From the NCBI GenBank assembly GCA_002862745.1, contig PKDX01000029.1, positions 1 through 51,028 on the forward strand: a stretch of DNA of 51,028 nucleotides. Direction: 5' to 3'. Every line of letters begins with the position of its first letter. Position 1 is the first letter of the stretch. Position numbers and translations under genes: made by a program. Below, one piece after another: positions 9,895-18,217 of the stretch. The notes beneath the pieces are model-generated. The model was not told the origin of the DNA and did no database searches. It saw only the letters and a list, made by a program, of their open reading frames with translations. Source of the stretch: Bacteroidota bacterium (GTDB lineage: Bacteria; Bacteroidota; Bacteroidia; Chitinophagales; UBA8649).

Positions 9895-9937
9895 TCCAAG
9901 AAAAAAGTTAAAGACAGGAGGCTGTGAGTCAGCTAGG

Positions 9938-11041
9938 CTATTTCTGAGCGCGCCATATCATAAGCATAGCCACGCAAGTAAAAAAGATGTTGGGCAACCA
10001 TGCCCCTAGCATTGGATTTAAAGAATAACCCAAAGTCCACGTTTCTGAGAACTTGTTAAAAAAGACGTAAGCGACAGCCACTACTACTGCCCCTGCTAAA
10101 TGAAGTCCAATGCCTCCTCGAACTTTTCTTGAAGCGATTGAAAAACCAATCAACGTCATGATGATCATGGAGAATGCACTAGCACTCCTTCTATGGATTT
10201 CATAAGCCCAATAGGATTCGCCACCAGCACCTGAAGACTTCACAACCTTAAGATAATTCCGCAATTGTTTTGTAGTCATGGTCTCTCGCGTAGAGGGCAG
10301 GGCCATAAATGTTTTCTCCGTAATGGGAAGAATCGTATCAAGATATGGTTCTTTAAACGTGGCACGTCGCATCGACATAGCTCCATCTTCTCCCATGGAC
10401 CGAATCAGATAGTTTTGTATTCGCCATAGACTCTCCTTGTCATTAATATCCTCCACCAAGGTCGCCTTAGTTGAACTGAGTTTCCAGACCAGTCGATGAT
10501 CTTGAAACCGCTCAATAGAAAAAGAGACTGCACTTCGATCATAAGCATTCCATTGTTGGAAGTACATCGCCGTATTGGGATTCAGAAAGCGATGTAAATC
10601 ATGCTGAAGATCAACTTCTTTATTCCTCAACCGCCTTTCTTCAAAATCGACACGAGATTTGTTGGATTCTGGTAGGACCTTATGATTAATCACATAAAGG
10701 CCTGCAGCAAAAACACAGGCAGTCAATGCATACGGAAGAAGAAGTCTGTAAAAAGATATGCCTCCACTAACTGAGGTTACAAACTCATTTCGGTACGCCA
10801 ATTTTGAGGTAAAGTAGACAATGGAAATCAATAAGAACAGGGGTGCGAGAAGTACGGCGATGTGCGGGATAAAATGAATGTAGTAATCCATGATGACCTC
10901 ATCGGCCGGAATAGACTTCTCAATAAAATTATCAAGCTTCTCGGAAAAATCAACCGCTGTAGCAACCAGAGTAAATAGGAATACCGTGAACAAAAAGCTT
11001 TTGACAAACTTCGCTATGATGTATCGATCGATAATGCGCAT
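9938..11041 (-). CDS. LptF/LptG family permease (LPS export)
   Basis: Members of this family (YjgP/YjgQ) form the membrane part of the LptB2FG transporter that lifts lipopolysaccharide out of the inner membrane. The 367 residues show the expected plan: R-x-I-D-R-Y-I start, a transmembrane helix at about 10-30, two more near 50-75 and 95-120, a large periplasmic beta-jellyroll region, and three C-terminal helices beginning near the H-R-R-S-A-S-A-F-S segment. It lies 20 bp downstream of tgt on the same strand, so the two are probably co-transcribed. I cannot tell LptF from LptG from sequence alone. Confidence 0.88.
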   Translation of the reverse strand: MRIIDRYIIAKFVKSFLFTVFLFTLVATAVDFSEKLDNFIEKSIPADEVIMDYYIHFIPHIAVLLAPLFLLISIVYFTSKLAYRNEFVTSVSGGISFYRLLLPYALTACVFAAGLYVINHKVLPESNKSRVDFEERRLRNKEVDLQHDLHRFLNPNTAMYFQQWNAYDRSAVSFSIERFQDHRLVWKLSSTKATLVEDINDKESLWRIQNYLIRSMGEDGAMSMRRATFKEPYLDTILPITEKTFMALPSTRETMTTKQLRNYLKVVKSSGAGGESYWAYEIHRRSASAFSMIIMTLIGFSIASRKVRGGIGLHLAGAVVVAVAYVFFNKFSETWTLGYSLNPMLGAWLPNIFFTCVAMLMIWRAQK

Positions 11042-11061
11042 ACTACCCTATTCTGTAATAT

Positions 11062-12192
11062 CTATAGACGTTTCATACAACGAGCAAGGGTTTCGTCCTT
11101 CCACGACGAGAACACCTCTTTTTGAATAGCCTTGCGCGCATCTGCCATCAGGCTTAGATAAAAGGATAAGTTCTGTAAAGAAGCAATTTGGGGACCTAAG
11201 CGCTCACCCGCTACAAACAAGTGGCGGAGATAGGCTTTGCTATGCCGTCGAGAGGTTACAGCACCCGAAGCAACACTAATCGGTGAAAAGTCTGTAGCCC
11301 ACTTTCTGTTCTTTATATTGATGATTCCCTCGTGAGTAAACAACATACCATTTCGCCCATTGCGCGTGGGCATTACACAATCAAACATATCAACGCCCAA
11401 GGCAATGCATTCCAATAAATTCTCTGGAGTACCAACGCCCATCAGATAGCGCGGTTTCTCTTGAGGTAACACCGCAGTGCATACTTCCGTCATGGCGTAC
11501 AATTCCTCCTTGGGCTCCCCTACTGACAAGCCCCCAATAGCATAAGCAAAGGAATCGTACTGCATGACGGCTTGACATGATTGCTTGCGTAAATCCGCAA
11601 AGGTGCCACCTTGGACAATAGGCAGCATGGCTTGCTCATGACCATAAGGGCAATCAGTTGATTGGTAGGCGTCCCAACAACGCGATAACCAACGATGGGT
11701 CAGTTCCATAGACTTACGCGTATCCTCATAGCTGGCTGGCCATGCAGGACACTCATCAAATGCCATAAAAAAGTCGGCACCAAGAGTCCGTTGAATTTCT
11801 ACAGCTCTTTCTGGCGTGAATTGGTGCTTAGATCCATCGATATGTGAATGAAACAGCGCACCTTCCTCGGTAATCTTTATTCGATCAGCAAGAGAGAAAA
11901 TCTGATATCCCCCACTGTCCGTTAACATGGGCCGATCCCAAGTCGTAAAACCATGCAGCCCACCTGCTTCTCTAATAATATCCAAGCCAGGACGTAAGAA
12001 CAAATGATAGGTATTACCTAAGATAATTTGAGCCTTTATCGAATCCTCTAATTCGGCAAAATGGATACCTTTCACACTGGCTTGCGTGCCGACAGGCATG
12101 AAGATGGGCGTTTCAATAACACCATGATCCGTTACTATCGTACCACTTCGCGCTTGGCTATTCGTATCTTTTGCGTCAATGTTGAACTTCAC
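11062..12192 (-). CDS. tgt: tRNA-guanine transglycosylase lacking the zinc site
   Basis: Tgt exchanges guanine-34 of GUN-anticodon tRNAs for preQ1 on the way to queuosine. The 376 residues contain T-D-S-G-G-Y-Q-I-F (Asp92), M-A-F-D-E-C, and M-F-D-C-V-M-P-T-R-N with nucleophile Asp271. The start is GTG at 12192, chosen because M-K-F-N-I-D-A matches the family N-terminus. Oddity: where E. coli Tgt binds zinc (Cys302, Cys304, Cys307, His333), this protein has Ser309, Ala311, Ser314 and Gln340, although surrounding residues align well (S-K-A-Y-L-R-H-L-F). The start overlaps the divergent glycosyltransferase by 14 bp. Confidence 0.95.
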   Translation of the reverse strand: MKFNIDAKDTNSQARSGTIVTDHGVIETPIFMPVGTQASVKGIHFAELEDSIKAQIILGNTYHLFLRPGLDIIREAGGLHGFTTWDRPMLTDSGGYQIFSLADRIKITEEGALFHSHIDGSKHQFTPERAVEIQRTLGADFFMAFDECPAWPASYEDTRKSMELTHRWLSRCWDAYQSTDCPYGHEQAMLPIVQGGTFADLRKQSCQAVMQYDSFAYAIGGLSVGEPKEELYAMTEVCTAVLPQEKPRYLMGVGTPENLLECIALGVDMFDCVMPTRNGRNGMLFTHEGIINIKNRKWATDFSPISVASGAVTSRRHSKAYLRHLFVAGERLGPQIASLQNLSFYLSLMADARKAIQKEVFSSWKDETLARCMKRL

Positions 12193-13273
12193 CGTAATAG
12201 ATTATGTCGTCTTGGGCGTATTTATCCTTGAGCGAATATATCACATTCAGCGTCCATGGCTGAACAAGAAGGTCATAGAAAGAACACATTCCGTGGAAGC
12301 CGAGACAGAGATCGAGGGCGTATCACTCGTTTTATGCATATACAATGAAGCCGAGCACCTTAAACAATACCTTGAGTCTTGGATTAGCTTAGACTATCCA
12401 AACCTTGAACTGATTCTAGTCGATGATGGCTCAGAGGACAACAGTCTTGACATCATCCACCAGCTTACAAAAGACCATGCGCATATTCAGGTTCATAGCA
12501 TCAATCATCAGGGTAAAAAGAAAGCGCTTGAAACTGGGATTCAAAAGGCAAACTTCTCATGCATAGCGCTGACAGATATCGATTGCTTTCCCAGTTCACC
12601 TCAGTGGTTACATGTCATGGCAAATCACTTCAATCAACGCGGTTGTCTCATTGGGTTTGCACCTTATCATTATGAAAAGCATTCCCTATTAAATGGATTG
12701 ATGCAATTTGATATGAAACTGCTTGGCGAAGATTACGTAAAGGCAGCTTCTCAAGGGAAGGCCTATATGGGTACGGGACGAAATATGATGCTTTGGAAAC
12801 CTGATTACATAAAATGGAAGGCAAAATACTCTAATAAGTTAGCCACAGGAGATGACGACTTGTTCATACAATACTGCGCCAAGAATAATCAATGCGACGT
12901 TGTACTCGACAGCAGATCATGGGTCTACTCCAGTCCGCCTAAATCTATAATACATTACGTACAGCGTAAGGCAAGGCATCAACAGAGTGGCAGGATTTAC
13001 CCCTTGACCACCCAAGTGCGATTGTTTCTGCTCATCCTTCCCACAATGGTGTATTCCTGGGCACTATTTTTTTCCTTTCTCAATGGGTTGATACCCCTGA
13101 TTTTCATGTTATCCACATTGATACACTATTTAGGAAGTGGTGGCAACCTTATAAGACCAAGAAATACCAAGAAATTTCTCACTTTTGTTCTAGGGCGTTG
13201 GTGTTATGGAATTATCTTTCCATACAGCATCCTTCGCACCTTTTGGACAGATAAAAGGAGATGGCTAGGTTAA
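12179..13273 (+). CDS. Membrane-bound family 2 glycosyltransferase
   Basis: This 364-residue GT-A fold enzyme transfers a sugar from a nucleotide-sugar donor. An N-terminal hydrophobic helix (about 5-20) precedes the catalytic domain, which has V-L-C-I-Y-N-E (51-57), V-D-D-G-S (81-85), a D-I-D metal-binding motif (133-135) and a G-D-D-D segment near residue 225. Two C-terminal membrane helices follow (around 280-325). It resembles polysaccharide or lipid glycosyltransferases that work at the inner membrane; the acceptor is unknown. Its start lies inside the 5' end of divergent tgt, and its end overlaps the sigma factor gene by 13 bp, suggesting coupled translation downstream. Confidence 0.85.
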   Translation: MLNFTVIDYVVLGVFILERIYHIQRPWLNKKVIERTHSVEAETEIEGVSLVLCIYNEAEHLKQYLESWISLDYPNLELILVDDGSEDNSLDIIHQLTKDHAHIQVHSINHQGKKKALETGIQKANFSCIALTDIDCFPSSPQWLHVMANHFNQRGCLIGFAPYHYEKHSLLNGLMQFDMKLLGEDYVKAASQGKAYMGTGRNMMLWKPDYIKWKAKYSNKLATGDDDLFIQYCAKNNQCDVVLDSRSWVYSSPPKSIIHYVQRKARHQQSGRIYPLTTQVRLFLLILPTMVYSWALFFSFLNGLIPLIFMLSTLIHYLGSGGNLIRPRNTKKFLTFVLGRWCYGIIFPYSILRTFWTDKRRWLG

Positions 13274-13863
13274 CAAAACTAGAGGACAATGTCTTGGTAA
13301 AGAGAGTTCGCGATGATGGCGACCAGTTCGCTTTTGGAGCGCTCATGGAGAAATACCGAAAGCCTATATTCTTCACGATTCTAAAAATGGTAAACAATCG
13401 AGAGGATGCGGATGACCTTGCATTAGAATGCTTTACCAAGGCATATAAAAACATCCATAAGTATAACGATAGTTATGCCTTCTCAACATGGATATTTAAA
13501 ATTGCCTCAAATGGTGCTATTGACTTCATCCGAAAAAAGAGAATAGAGACTACCTCGATTGATCGAAAAATTGGAGGAGCAGATGGAGAAGGAGGGACCA
13601 GCATAGCCAATATGCTTTCCGATGACAAGCTCGATCCAGAAGAGGAAATTATTCGAACACAGCGAAGCGACAAACTTCAGGATTTAGTGGCCTCCATGGA
13701 TCCTAAATATGGCGAACTGATCAAGCTCAGACATTTTGAGGAGTTGAAGTATGACGAGATTGTGGAGCGCACGGGCCTTCCTATCGGGACGGTTAAAGTT
13801 CGACTATCACGAGCTAAGAAACTCCTAGCCTCCATGCTAGATGATCGTCGCTTTACCATTTAG
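13261..13863 (+). CDS. ECF (sigma-70 family) RNA polymerase sigma factor
   Basis: This is a 200-residue two-domain sigma factor. Region 2 (about 24-90) has the core-binding and melting helices (R-E-D-A-D-D-L-A-L-E-C-F-T-K-A-Y, then F-S-T-W-I-F-K-I-A-S-N). Region 4 (about 135-190) has the helix-turn-helix Y-D-E-I-V-E-R-T-G-L-P-I-G-T-V-K-V-R-L-S-R-A-K, split here for length by conserved positions. The linker is acidic. No anti-sigma gene adjoins it: upstream is a glycosyltransferase (13-bp overlap) and downstream rsmG begins 2 bp after its stop. Control may therefore be transcriptional or by a distant partner. Confidence 0.92.
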   Translation: MARLTKLEDNVLVKRVRDDGDQFAFGALMEKYRKPIFFTILKMVNNREDADDLALECFTKAYKNIHKYNDSYAFSTWIFKIASNGAIDFIRKKRIETTSIDRKIGGADGEGGTSIANMLSDDKLDPEEEIIRTQRSDKLQDLVASMDPKYGELIKLRHFEELKYDEIVERTGLPIGTVKVRLSRAKKLLASMLDDRRFTI

Positions 13864-13865
13864 TT

Positions 13866-14477
13866 TTGGTTCAACTTGAGACATTTATACCTAGCCTTAC
13901 GAAGGAACAGCATGATCAGTTTAGTCTGCTTGCTTCAGAGTTTATAGCTTGGAATAACCAAATCAACATGGTCAGCCGTAAGGATACCGATTATCTCTTG
14001 GAGCGCCATATCCTCCATAGCCTCTCTCTGCAGTTTGTAGTAAATTTTTCATCATACAAGCATGTATTAGACATTGGCACCGGTGGTGGTTTTCCCGGAA
14101 TACCGCTTGCCATTATGTTCCCAGAAACTCAATTCTACCTTGTAGACTCTATTGGCAAAAAAATAAAAGTCGTTCAAGAACTAAGCCAGTCACTGGGTCT
14201 GCACAATGTTGTTGCCACCCAACAACGAGCAGAGTCCTTTTCGGAGAAAGTTGACCTAGTAGTGAGTCGCGCTGTTGCGCGCACTGCCAAGCTTGAAGCA
14301 TGGAGTAAGGGAAAATTTAAAGGGAAACCGCGTTTCGCCTTTCTGAAGGGAGGTGATCTCCTTGAAGAAATTGAAGAGGCTCGCCTTCGTTACAGCATAA
14401 GCCCTATCCATCAGTATATCAATTTACCTTTTTTTGAAACAAAAGCCATTGTCCATTACAATGTCAGTACATCTTGA
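13866..14477 (+). CDS. rsmG: 16S rRNA (guanine527-N7)-methyltransferase
   Basis: RsmG (GidB) methylates N7 of G527 in 16S rRNA using S-adenosylmethionine. The 203 residues match the family: L-T-x-E-Q near the start, W-N-N-Q-I-N-M-V-S-R-K-D (29-40), E-R-H-I-L-H-S-L, and the SAM loop V-L-D-I-G-T-G-G-G-F-P-G-I-P (67-80). The only start compatible with the family N-terminus is TTG at 13866, two bases after the sigma factor stop; no ATG is available nearby. The non-standard start and tight spacing suggest low-level, coupled translation. Confidence 0.93.
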   Translation: MVQLETFIPSLTKEQHDQFSLLASEFIAWNNQINMVSRKDTDYLLERHILHSLSLQFVVNFSSYKHVLDIGTGGGFPGIPLAIMFPETQFYLVDSIGKKIKVVQELSQSLGLHNVVATQQRAESFSEKVDLVVSRAVARTAKLEAWSKGKFKGKPRFAFLKGGDLLEEIEEARLRYSISPIHQYINLPFFETKAIVHYNVSTS

Positions 14478-14530
14478 CCCCTGATAAGTCAAGGACATTG
14501 TTTAAATTAAGCACAAAAAAGTATCGTGAT

Positions 14531-15427
14531 ATGAAATCTTATAAGTTATTGCTCATATTGTTCTCTTTAGCATCTAGCCTATTGATTTTTTCTTGTAATT
14601 CATCATCAGAAAAGGAAGCAGCACCAGGTATAGAATCTCCAAAACCTAAACCAAAAAGTGATGCTCCCGATGTAGATGAACGATTAGATAATGAAGACCG
14701 AGAGATGCTTATAAGGAACTTTTTTCTAGCCTACGATACAGCAAGGAATGACGACGACTTTGACCAATATCTGTTTAATTATTATTCTAGAGAGTTATGG
14801 AGTAAGTATAGAGAGCAAGAAGGAGAAACACCTTATCAATACAGAAGAAAAACACATTATGTAGATAGAATTTACCTTGTAAATGAGTCTAAAGACTCGT
14901 ATCAATATCGAGTTGATTTCTCCTTCGATTATGAACTCAATAATCGAAGCGGTATTTCCAAGGGATATAATCTTATAACCTTCAATGAGGAAGGTTTAAT
15001 AATCGATCGCCAGGAGTTTCAATCATCCAATAGCTCGTCCTCAAATCGATCAAGGGAAATCGAAGTAGCTGAAGAGGAAAGTGGCTTGGCGCACCACAAG
15101 CAAACCATTAGGGATTGTTTAGCATCATACGACCAGGCCTATACCTATCAAGACATGCAGTCTTATCTCAATAACTACTATGTTGGAGAAGCGTATTCAA
15201 GCTGTCAAGCTCTTGAGGGGAATAGCTACAATAATTACACTTATAAAAACCATGTTATTCCGAGCTATGGTATCCGACTAATCTCCATACAAGCTAATTC
15301 GTGGACTTATGGGGTGTCCTTCACCTTTGAATATAGTACCGCATCAAATAGCAGGATCAAAACAGTTGAGGGCTACAATGAGTTTGTTTTAAACTATGGT
15401 GGGGCCATAATCTACAGAGAGCAGTAG
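14531..15427 (+). CDS. Lipoprotein with two tandem NTF2/SnoaL-like repeats
   Basis: The ATG at 14531 is preferred over the ORF-extending ATG at 14474, because it starts a proper lipoprotein signal (M-K-S-Y-K, hydrophobic run, I-F-S-C with Cys22). The 298-residue protein then has a charged Ser/Glu/Pro linker and two similar halves, roughly 60-170 and 190-298. Both contain an I-R-(N/D)-x-(F/L)-x-x-Y-(D)-x-A helix, an (Y)-L-x-N-Y-Y segment about 20 residues on, a Y-x-Y-R/K-x-x-x-x-V stretch and a final G-Y-N-x-(I/F)-x-(F/N) strand. That pattern fits an NTF2-like alpha+beta fold. It follows rsmG and ends 2 bp from convergent gpmI. Function unknown. Confidence 0.75.
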   Translation: MKSYKLLLILFSLASSLLIFSCNSSSEKEAAPGIESPKPKPKSDAPDVDERLDNEDREMLIRNFFLAYDTARNDDDFDQYLFNYYSRELWSKYREQEGETPYQYRRKTHYVDRIYLVNESKDSYQYRVDFSFDYELNNRSGISKGYNLITFNEEGLIIDRQEFQSSNSSSSNRSREIEVAEEESGLAHHKQTIRDCLASYDQAYTYQDMQSYLNNYYVGEAYSSCQALEGNSYNNYTYKNHVIPSYGIRLISIQANSWTYGVSFTFEYSTASNSRIKTVEGYNEFVLNYGGAIIYREQ

Positions 15428-15429
15428 GA

Positions 15430-16917
15430 TCAGCTAATCTCTAAACATGCTTTTACCCAAGTAGCGATATCACAGAGCGATCCATCGTGGATGGATAAAG
15501 GATTACTTCGCGCAATTGACCATACCGGAACAAGATTCGTGGTATGTGCGGTATTGGGACTTCCATCCTCGTTAACCATAAAATCAGCATTGCCGTGATC
15601 GGCGGTTAAAAAGATTTGATAGTCTTCCTCAAGTAGCGTCTCTATTACGTCTTGAGCACAAACATCTACTGTCTGTACCGCTTTGATTACAGCAGCAAAA
15701 TCTCCTGTATGACCAACCATATCTGGATTAGCGAAGTTTAGGCATAAAAAGTCAGGCTTGTCTTCTTTGATGCGCCGTTTAGCTTCCGCCGTTAACTCAT
15801 AGGCTGACATTTCAGGCTGCAAGTCATAGGTGGCTACCTTAGGTGAAGGAATGACACATCGCTCTTCGCCATCAAATGGTGTTTCACGCCCCCCATTAAA
15901 GAAGTAGGTTACATGAGGGTACTTTTCTGTCTCCGCCATTCTGAGCTGAGTCAGTCCGGCAGATGCAATGGCTTCCCCTAAGGTATTCTCAATGTTTTCT
16001 TTGGCAAATAGTACAGGTATCGTATCAAATGACACATCATAACGCGTCATGGTCACATAATTCGTATCGATTGATTCAAGCACTAATCCTTCATCGGCTA
16101 TACCATAACAGAGAGTCTGAGTAATTTGTCGGCATCGATCTGTTCTGAAATTCCAGCATAAGACTGCATCGCCTTCGGCAATACATAAGGCTTTATCATC
16201 ACACAGTGTAGCTTCTAGAAATTCATCGGTTATACCTTTTGCGTAGAGTGACTTAATGTGTTCTTCCATGTTTTCGATAGCTATCTGATGATCAGCTTGA
16301 CCATGAAGTAAAAGATCATAAGCTTTCTTTGTTCGCTCCCATCGCTGATCTCTATCCATAGCATAATAGCGCCCTATGACAGACACTAAGCGGACTTGGG
16401 CGTGCTGCTCGATATGATGGAGCAGCTTACCAATGTAGTCAACGCCACCTTGAGGATCCGTATCCCGGCCATCGGTAAACACATGAAGACGAATATCATC
16501 AAGCCCCGCAACGACTGCCGCGTCGACCAAACCGAGTACATGATCGATATGTGCATGAACCCCACCATCTGAGAGCAGCCCCATTAAGTGTAAAGGCTTC
16601 TTATGGCGCAGGCAGAAGTCCATTAAATCAATCCAAGAAGGAATGGAGGACAACTCCTTTTTCTCAATGGCCTGAGAGATACGTGGTAAATCTTGCCAAA
16701 CTACCTTACCTGCACCAAGGTGCATATGGCCAACTTCCGAGTTCCCCATTTGGCCATCGGGAAGTCCAACGGCATGTCCGCTTGCATGAAGATGTGCTAA
16801 AGGATAGCGTGAAGACAAGCTATCTGTAAAAGGGGTTTTTGCTTGATGGATCGCATTTTCATCACTCTGATTTCCTGCACCCCACCCATCAAGTATTATA
16901 AGGGCTGTTTTTCGCAT
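15430..16917 (-). CDS. gpmI: 2,3-bisphosphoglycerate-independent phosphoglycerate mutase
   Basis: GpmI interconverts 3- and 2-phosphoglycerate in glycolysis using two Mn ions and a phosphoserine intermediate. The ATG at 16917 gives M-R-K-T-A-L-I-I-L-D-G-W-G, the family N-terminus; the longer frame from 16962 adds an unrelated hydrophobic piece and is rejected. The 495-residue length is normal. Asp10 and nucleophile Ser60 (D-G-Q-M-G-N-S-E-V-G-H) are present, as are R-Y-Y-A-M-D-R-D, F-R-T-D-R, a G-R-E-T-P-F-D-G-E-E-R loop, N-x-D-M-V-G-H-T-G and T-A-D-H-G-N-A-D. It is convergent with the lipoprotein gene and divergent from nadC. Confidence 0.96.
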   Translation of the reverse strand: MRKTALIILDGWGAGNQSDENAIHQAKTPFTDSLSSRYPLAHLHASGHAVGLPDGQMGNSEVGHMHLGAGKVVWQDLPRISQAIEKKELSSIPSWIDLMDFCLRHKKPLHLMGLLSDGGVHAHIDHVLGLVDAAVVAGLDDIRLHVFTDGRDTDPQGGVDYIGKLLHHIEQHAQVRLVSVIGRYYAMDRDQRWERTKKAYDLLLHGQADHQIAIENMEEHIKSLYAKGITDEFLEATLCDDKALCIAEGDAVLCWNFRTDRCRQITQTLCYGIADEGLVLESIDTNYVTMTRYDVSFDTIPVLFAKENIENTLGEAIASAGLTQLRMAETEKYPHVTYFFNGGRETPFDGEERCVIPSPKVATYDLQPEMSAYELTAEAKRRIKEDKPDFLCLNFANPDMVGHTGDFAAVIKAVQTVDVCAQDVIETLLEEDYQIFLTADHGNADFMVNEDGSPNTAHTTNLVPVWSIARSNPLSIHDGSLCDIATWVKACLEIS

Positions 16918-16994
16918 GGTTAGATTCAAGCACAAGGTAAAAACAACTGCGCTGTAGAACAAGGATTTACACTATATTCGAATGAAGTCCTGCT

Positions 16995-17870
16995 ATGATT
17001 ATATCAGAGATTCATATACGCCATTTGATTGAAAAGGCATTAAACGAAGATTTAAAAGATCCTTTTCACCAATTCCCCACGGGGGATCATTCAAGCTTGG
17101 CCATCGTTCCCAAGCATTCCGTTTCCGAAGGCTATGCCATATTAAAGGAATGCGGTTGTTTATCAGGTTTAGAGATGGCTAGAAGAATATTTCAATATGT
17201 CGATTCAAGCCTTTCGTTTACAACGGAATGTAAAGAGGGTACTTGGTATGACAAGGGAACTGTCTTGTTTCAAGTAAAAGGAAATGCGCAAAGTATCCTG
17301 CTGGCGGAACGAACAGCGTTAAATTATGTCCAAAGGATGATGGGTATAAGCACCTTAACGTATCAGATGGTTAAGCGTATTGAACACACGAATACAAAAC
17401 TTCTTGACACCCGCAAAACCTGTCCAAATCATCGCTATACCGATAAGTTAGCCGTACTTCATGGCGGAGGCGTAAATCACCGTATGGGTCTTTATGATAT
17501 GATTATGCTAAAAGACAACCATATTGATTTCTGCGGAAGTGTACAAAAGGCAATACGCCAGGCCAATCAATACCGTGCAGCCATCAAACCACCGATTCCC
17601 TTGCTCATTGAAGCCAGAGATATGGAGGAGGTGAATGCAATCCTTGAAGAAGGGGGCGTTGATCGCATTATGCTTGACAATTTTTCTGTAGATGACATAG
17701 CTCAAGCTGTAAAAGAGATAAATGGGAAAGTGCCTTTAGAAGCAACTGGCGGTATAACTATGGAGAACATTGTCGATTATGCCGAGACCGGAGTCGACTA
17801 TGTATCAAGTGGTCTTATGACCCATAGCTTTAAGATTATCGATGTGAGCCTTAAGGCGAGCTTGGGTTAG
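16995..17870 (+). CDS. nadC: Nicotinate-nucleotide pyrophosphorylase (quinolinate phosphoribosyltransferase)
   Basis: NadC converts quinolinate and PRPP to nicotinate mononucleotide, CO2 and pyrophosphate in de novo NAD synthesis. The 291 residues show the expected blocks: E-D-L near the N-terminus, a G-D-H-S-S substrate loop, E-R-T-A-L-N-Y-V-Q-R-M-M-G-I-S-T, L-D-T-R-K-T-C-P, the N-H-R-M-G-L-Y-D-M-I-M-L-K-D-N-H motif, E-A-R-D, D-R-I-M-L-D-N-F and L-E-A-T-G-G-I-T. No nadA or nadB is next to it. A 77-bp divergent spacer towards gpmI includes TATATTCG at 16973-16980, close to the Bacteroidota -7 box, but no good -33 element. Confidence 0.95.
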   Translation: MIISEIHIRHLIEKALNEDLKDPFHQFPTGDHSSLAIVPKHSVSEGYAILKECGCLSGLEMARRIFQYVDSSLSFTTECKEGTWYDKGTVLFQVKGNAQSILLAERTALNYVQRMMGISTLTYQMVKRIEHTNTKLLDTRKTCPNHRYTDKLAVLHGGGVNHRMGLYDMIMLKDNHIDFCGSVQKAIRQANQYRAAIKPPIPLLIEARDMEEVNAILEEGGVDRIMLDNFSVDDIAQAVKEINGKVPLEATGGITMENIVDYAETGVDYVSSGLMTHSFKIIDVSLKASLG

Positions 17871-18079
17871 GAGGTTGCTCAACGTTTTATCAGATATGCT
17901 TTTGGCTTAGTGTCGTGACGCTATGGCCCACCACATCCCGCCTCCCTTCGGGGAAGATCTGAATTACTTTTGAAAGTAGCAATGCAAAATTATTATTCAG
18001 ATATCATGTCTGAGCAGATATTGTTTGACTGTTATAATCTCAATGAAGTTCACTTTTAAATCTTAGATTTGCAGGCCCA

Positions 18080-18152
18080 CGGGATGTAGCTCAGTTGGTA
18101 GAGTACACGTCTGGGGGACGTGTGGTCGCTGGTTCAAGTCCAGTCATCCCGA
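18080..18152 (+). tRNA. tRNA-Pro (anticodon GGG)
   Basis: The acceptor stem pairs CGGGATG (18080-18086) with CATCCCG (18145-18151), with discriminator A at 18152. The C1-G72 pair is typical of bacterial tRNA-Pro. The anticodon stem CACGT/ACGTG encloses loop CT-GGG-GG with GGG at 18113-18115. The T-arm is GCTGG-TTCAAGT-CCAGT. No CCA is encoded. The 200 bp before it, after nadC, contain nothing I recognise. Confidence 0.95.
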
Positions 18153-18156
18153 CAAT

Positions 18157-18186
18157 AAAAAAGCACCCTTTAGCGGGTGTTTTTTT
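18157..18186 (+). terminator. Rho-independent terminator after tRNA-Pro
   Basis: CACCC (18164-18168) pairs with GGGTG (18175-18179) around a 6-nt loop. The stem is lengthened by six A before and seven T after, and the T-run ends it. It starts four bases after the tRNA and can end that transcript. Confidence 0.8.
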
Positions 18187-18217
18187 AATTCTAGAATAGA
18201 AAGTAGTCTAACTAAAT

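Noticed and set aside
16918-16962. N-terminal extension of gpmI
   Set aside because: The family starts at M-R-K-T-A-L-I-I-L-D-G-W-G; the extra 15 residues are hydrophobic and unmatched.
17871-18079. Possible small gene or RNA between nadC and tRNA-Pro
   Set aside because: About 200 bp with no ORF of note, no strong hairpin plus T-run, and no riboswitch pattern I can recognise.
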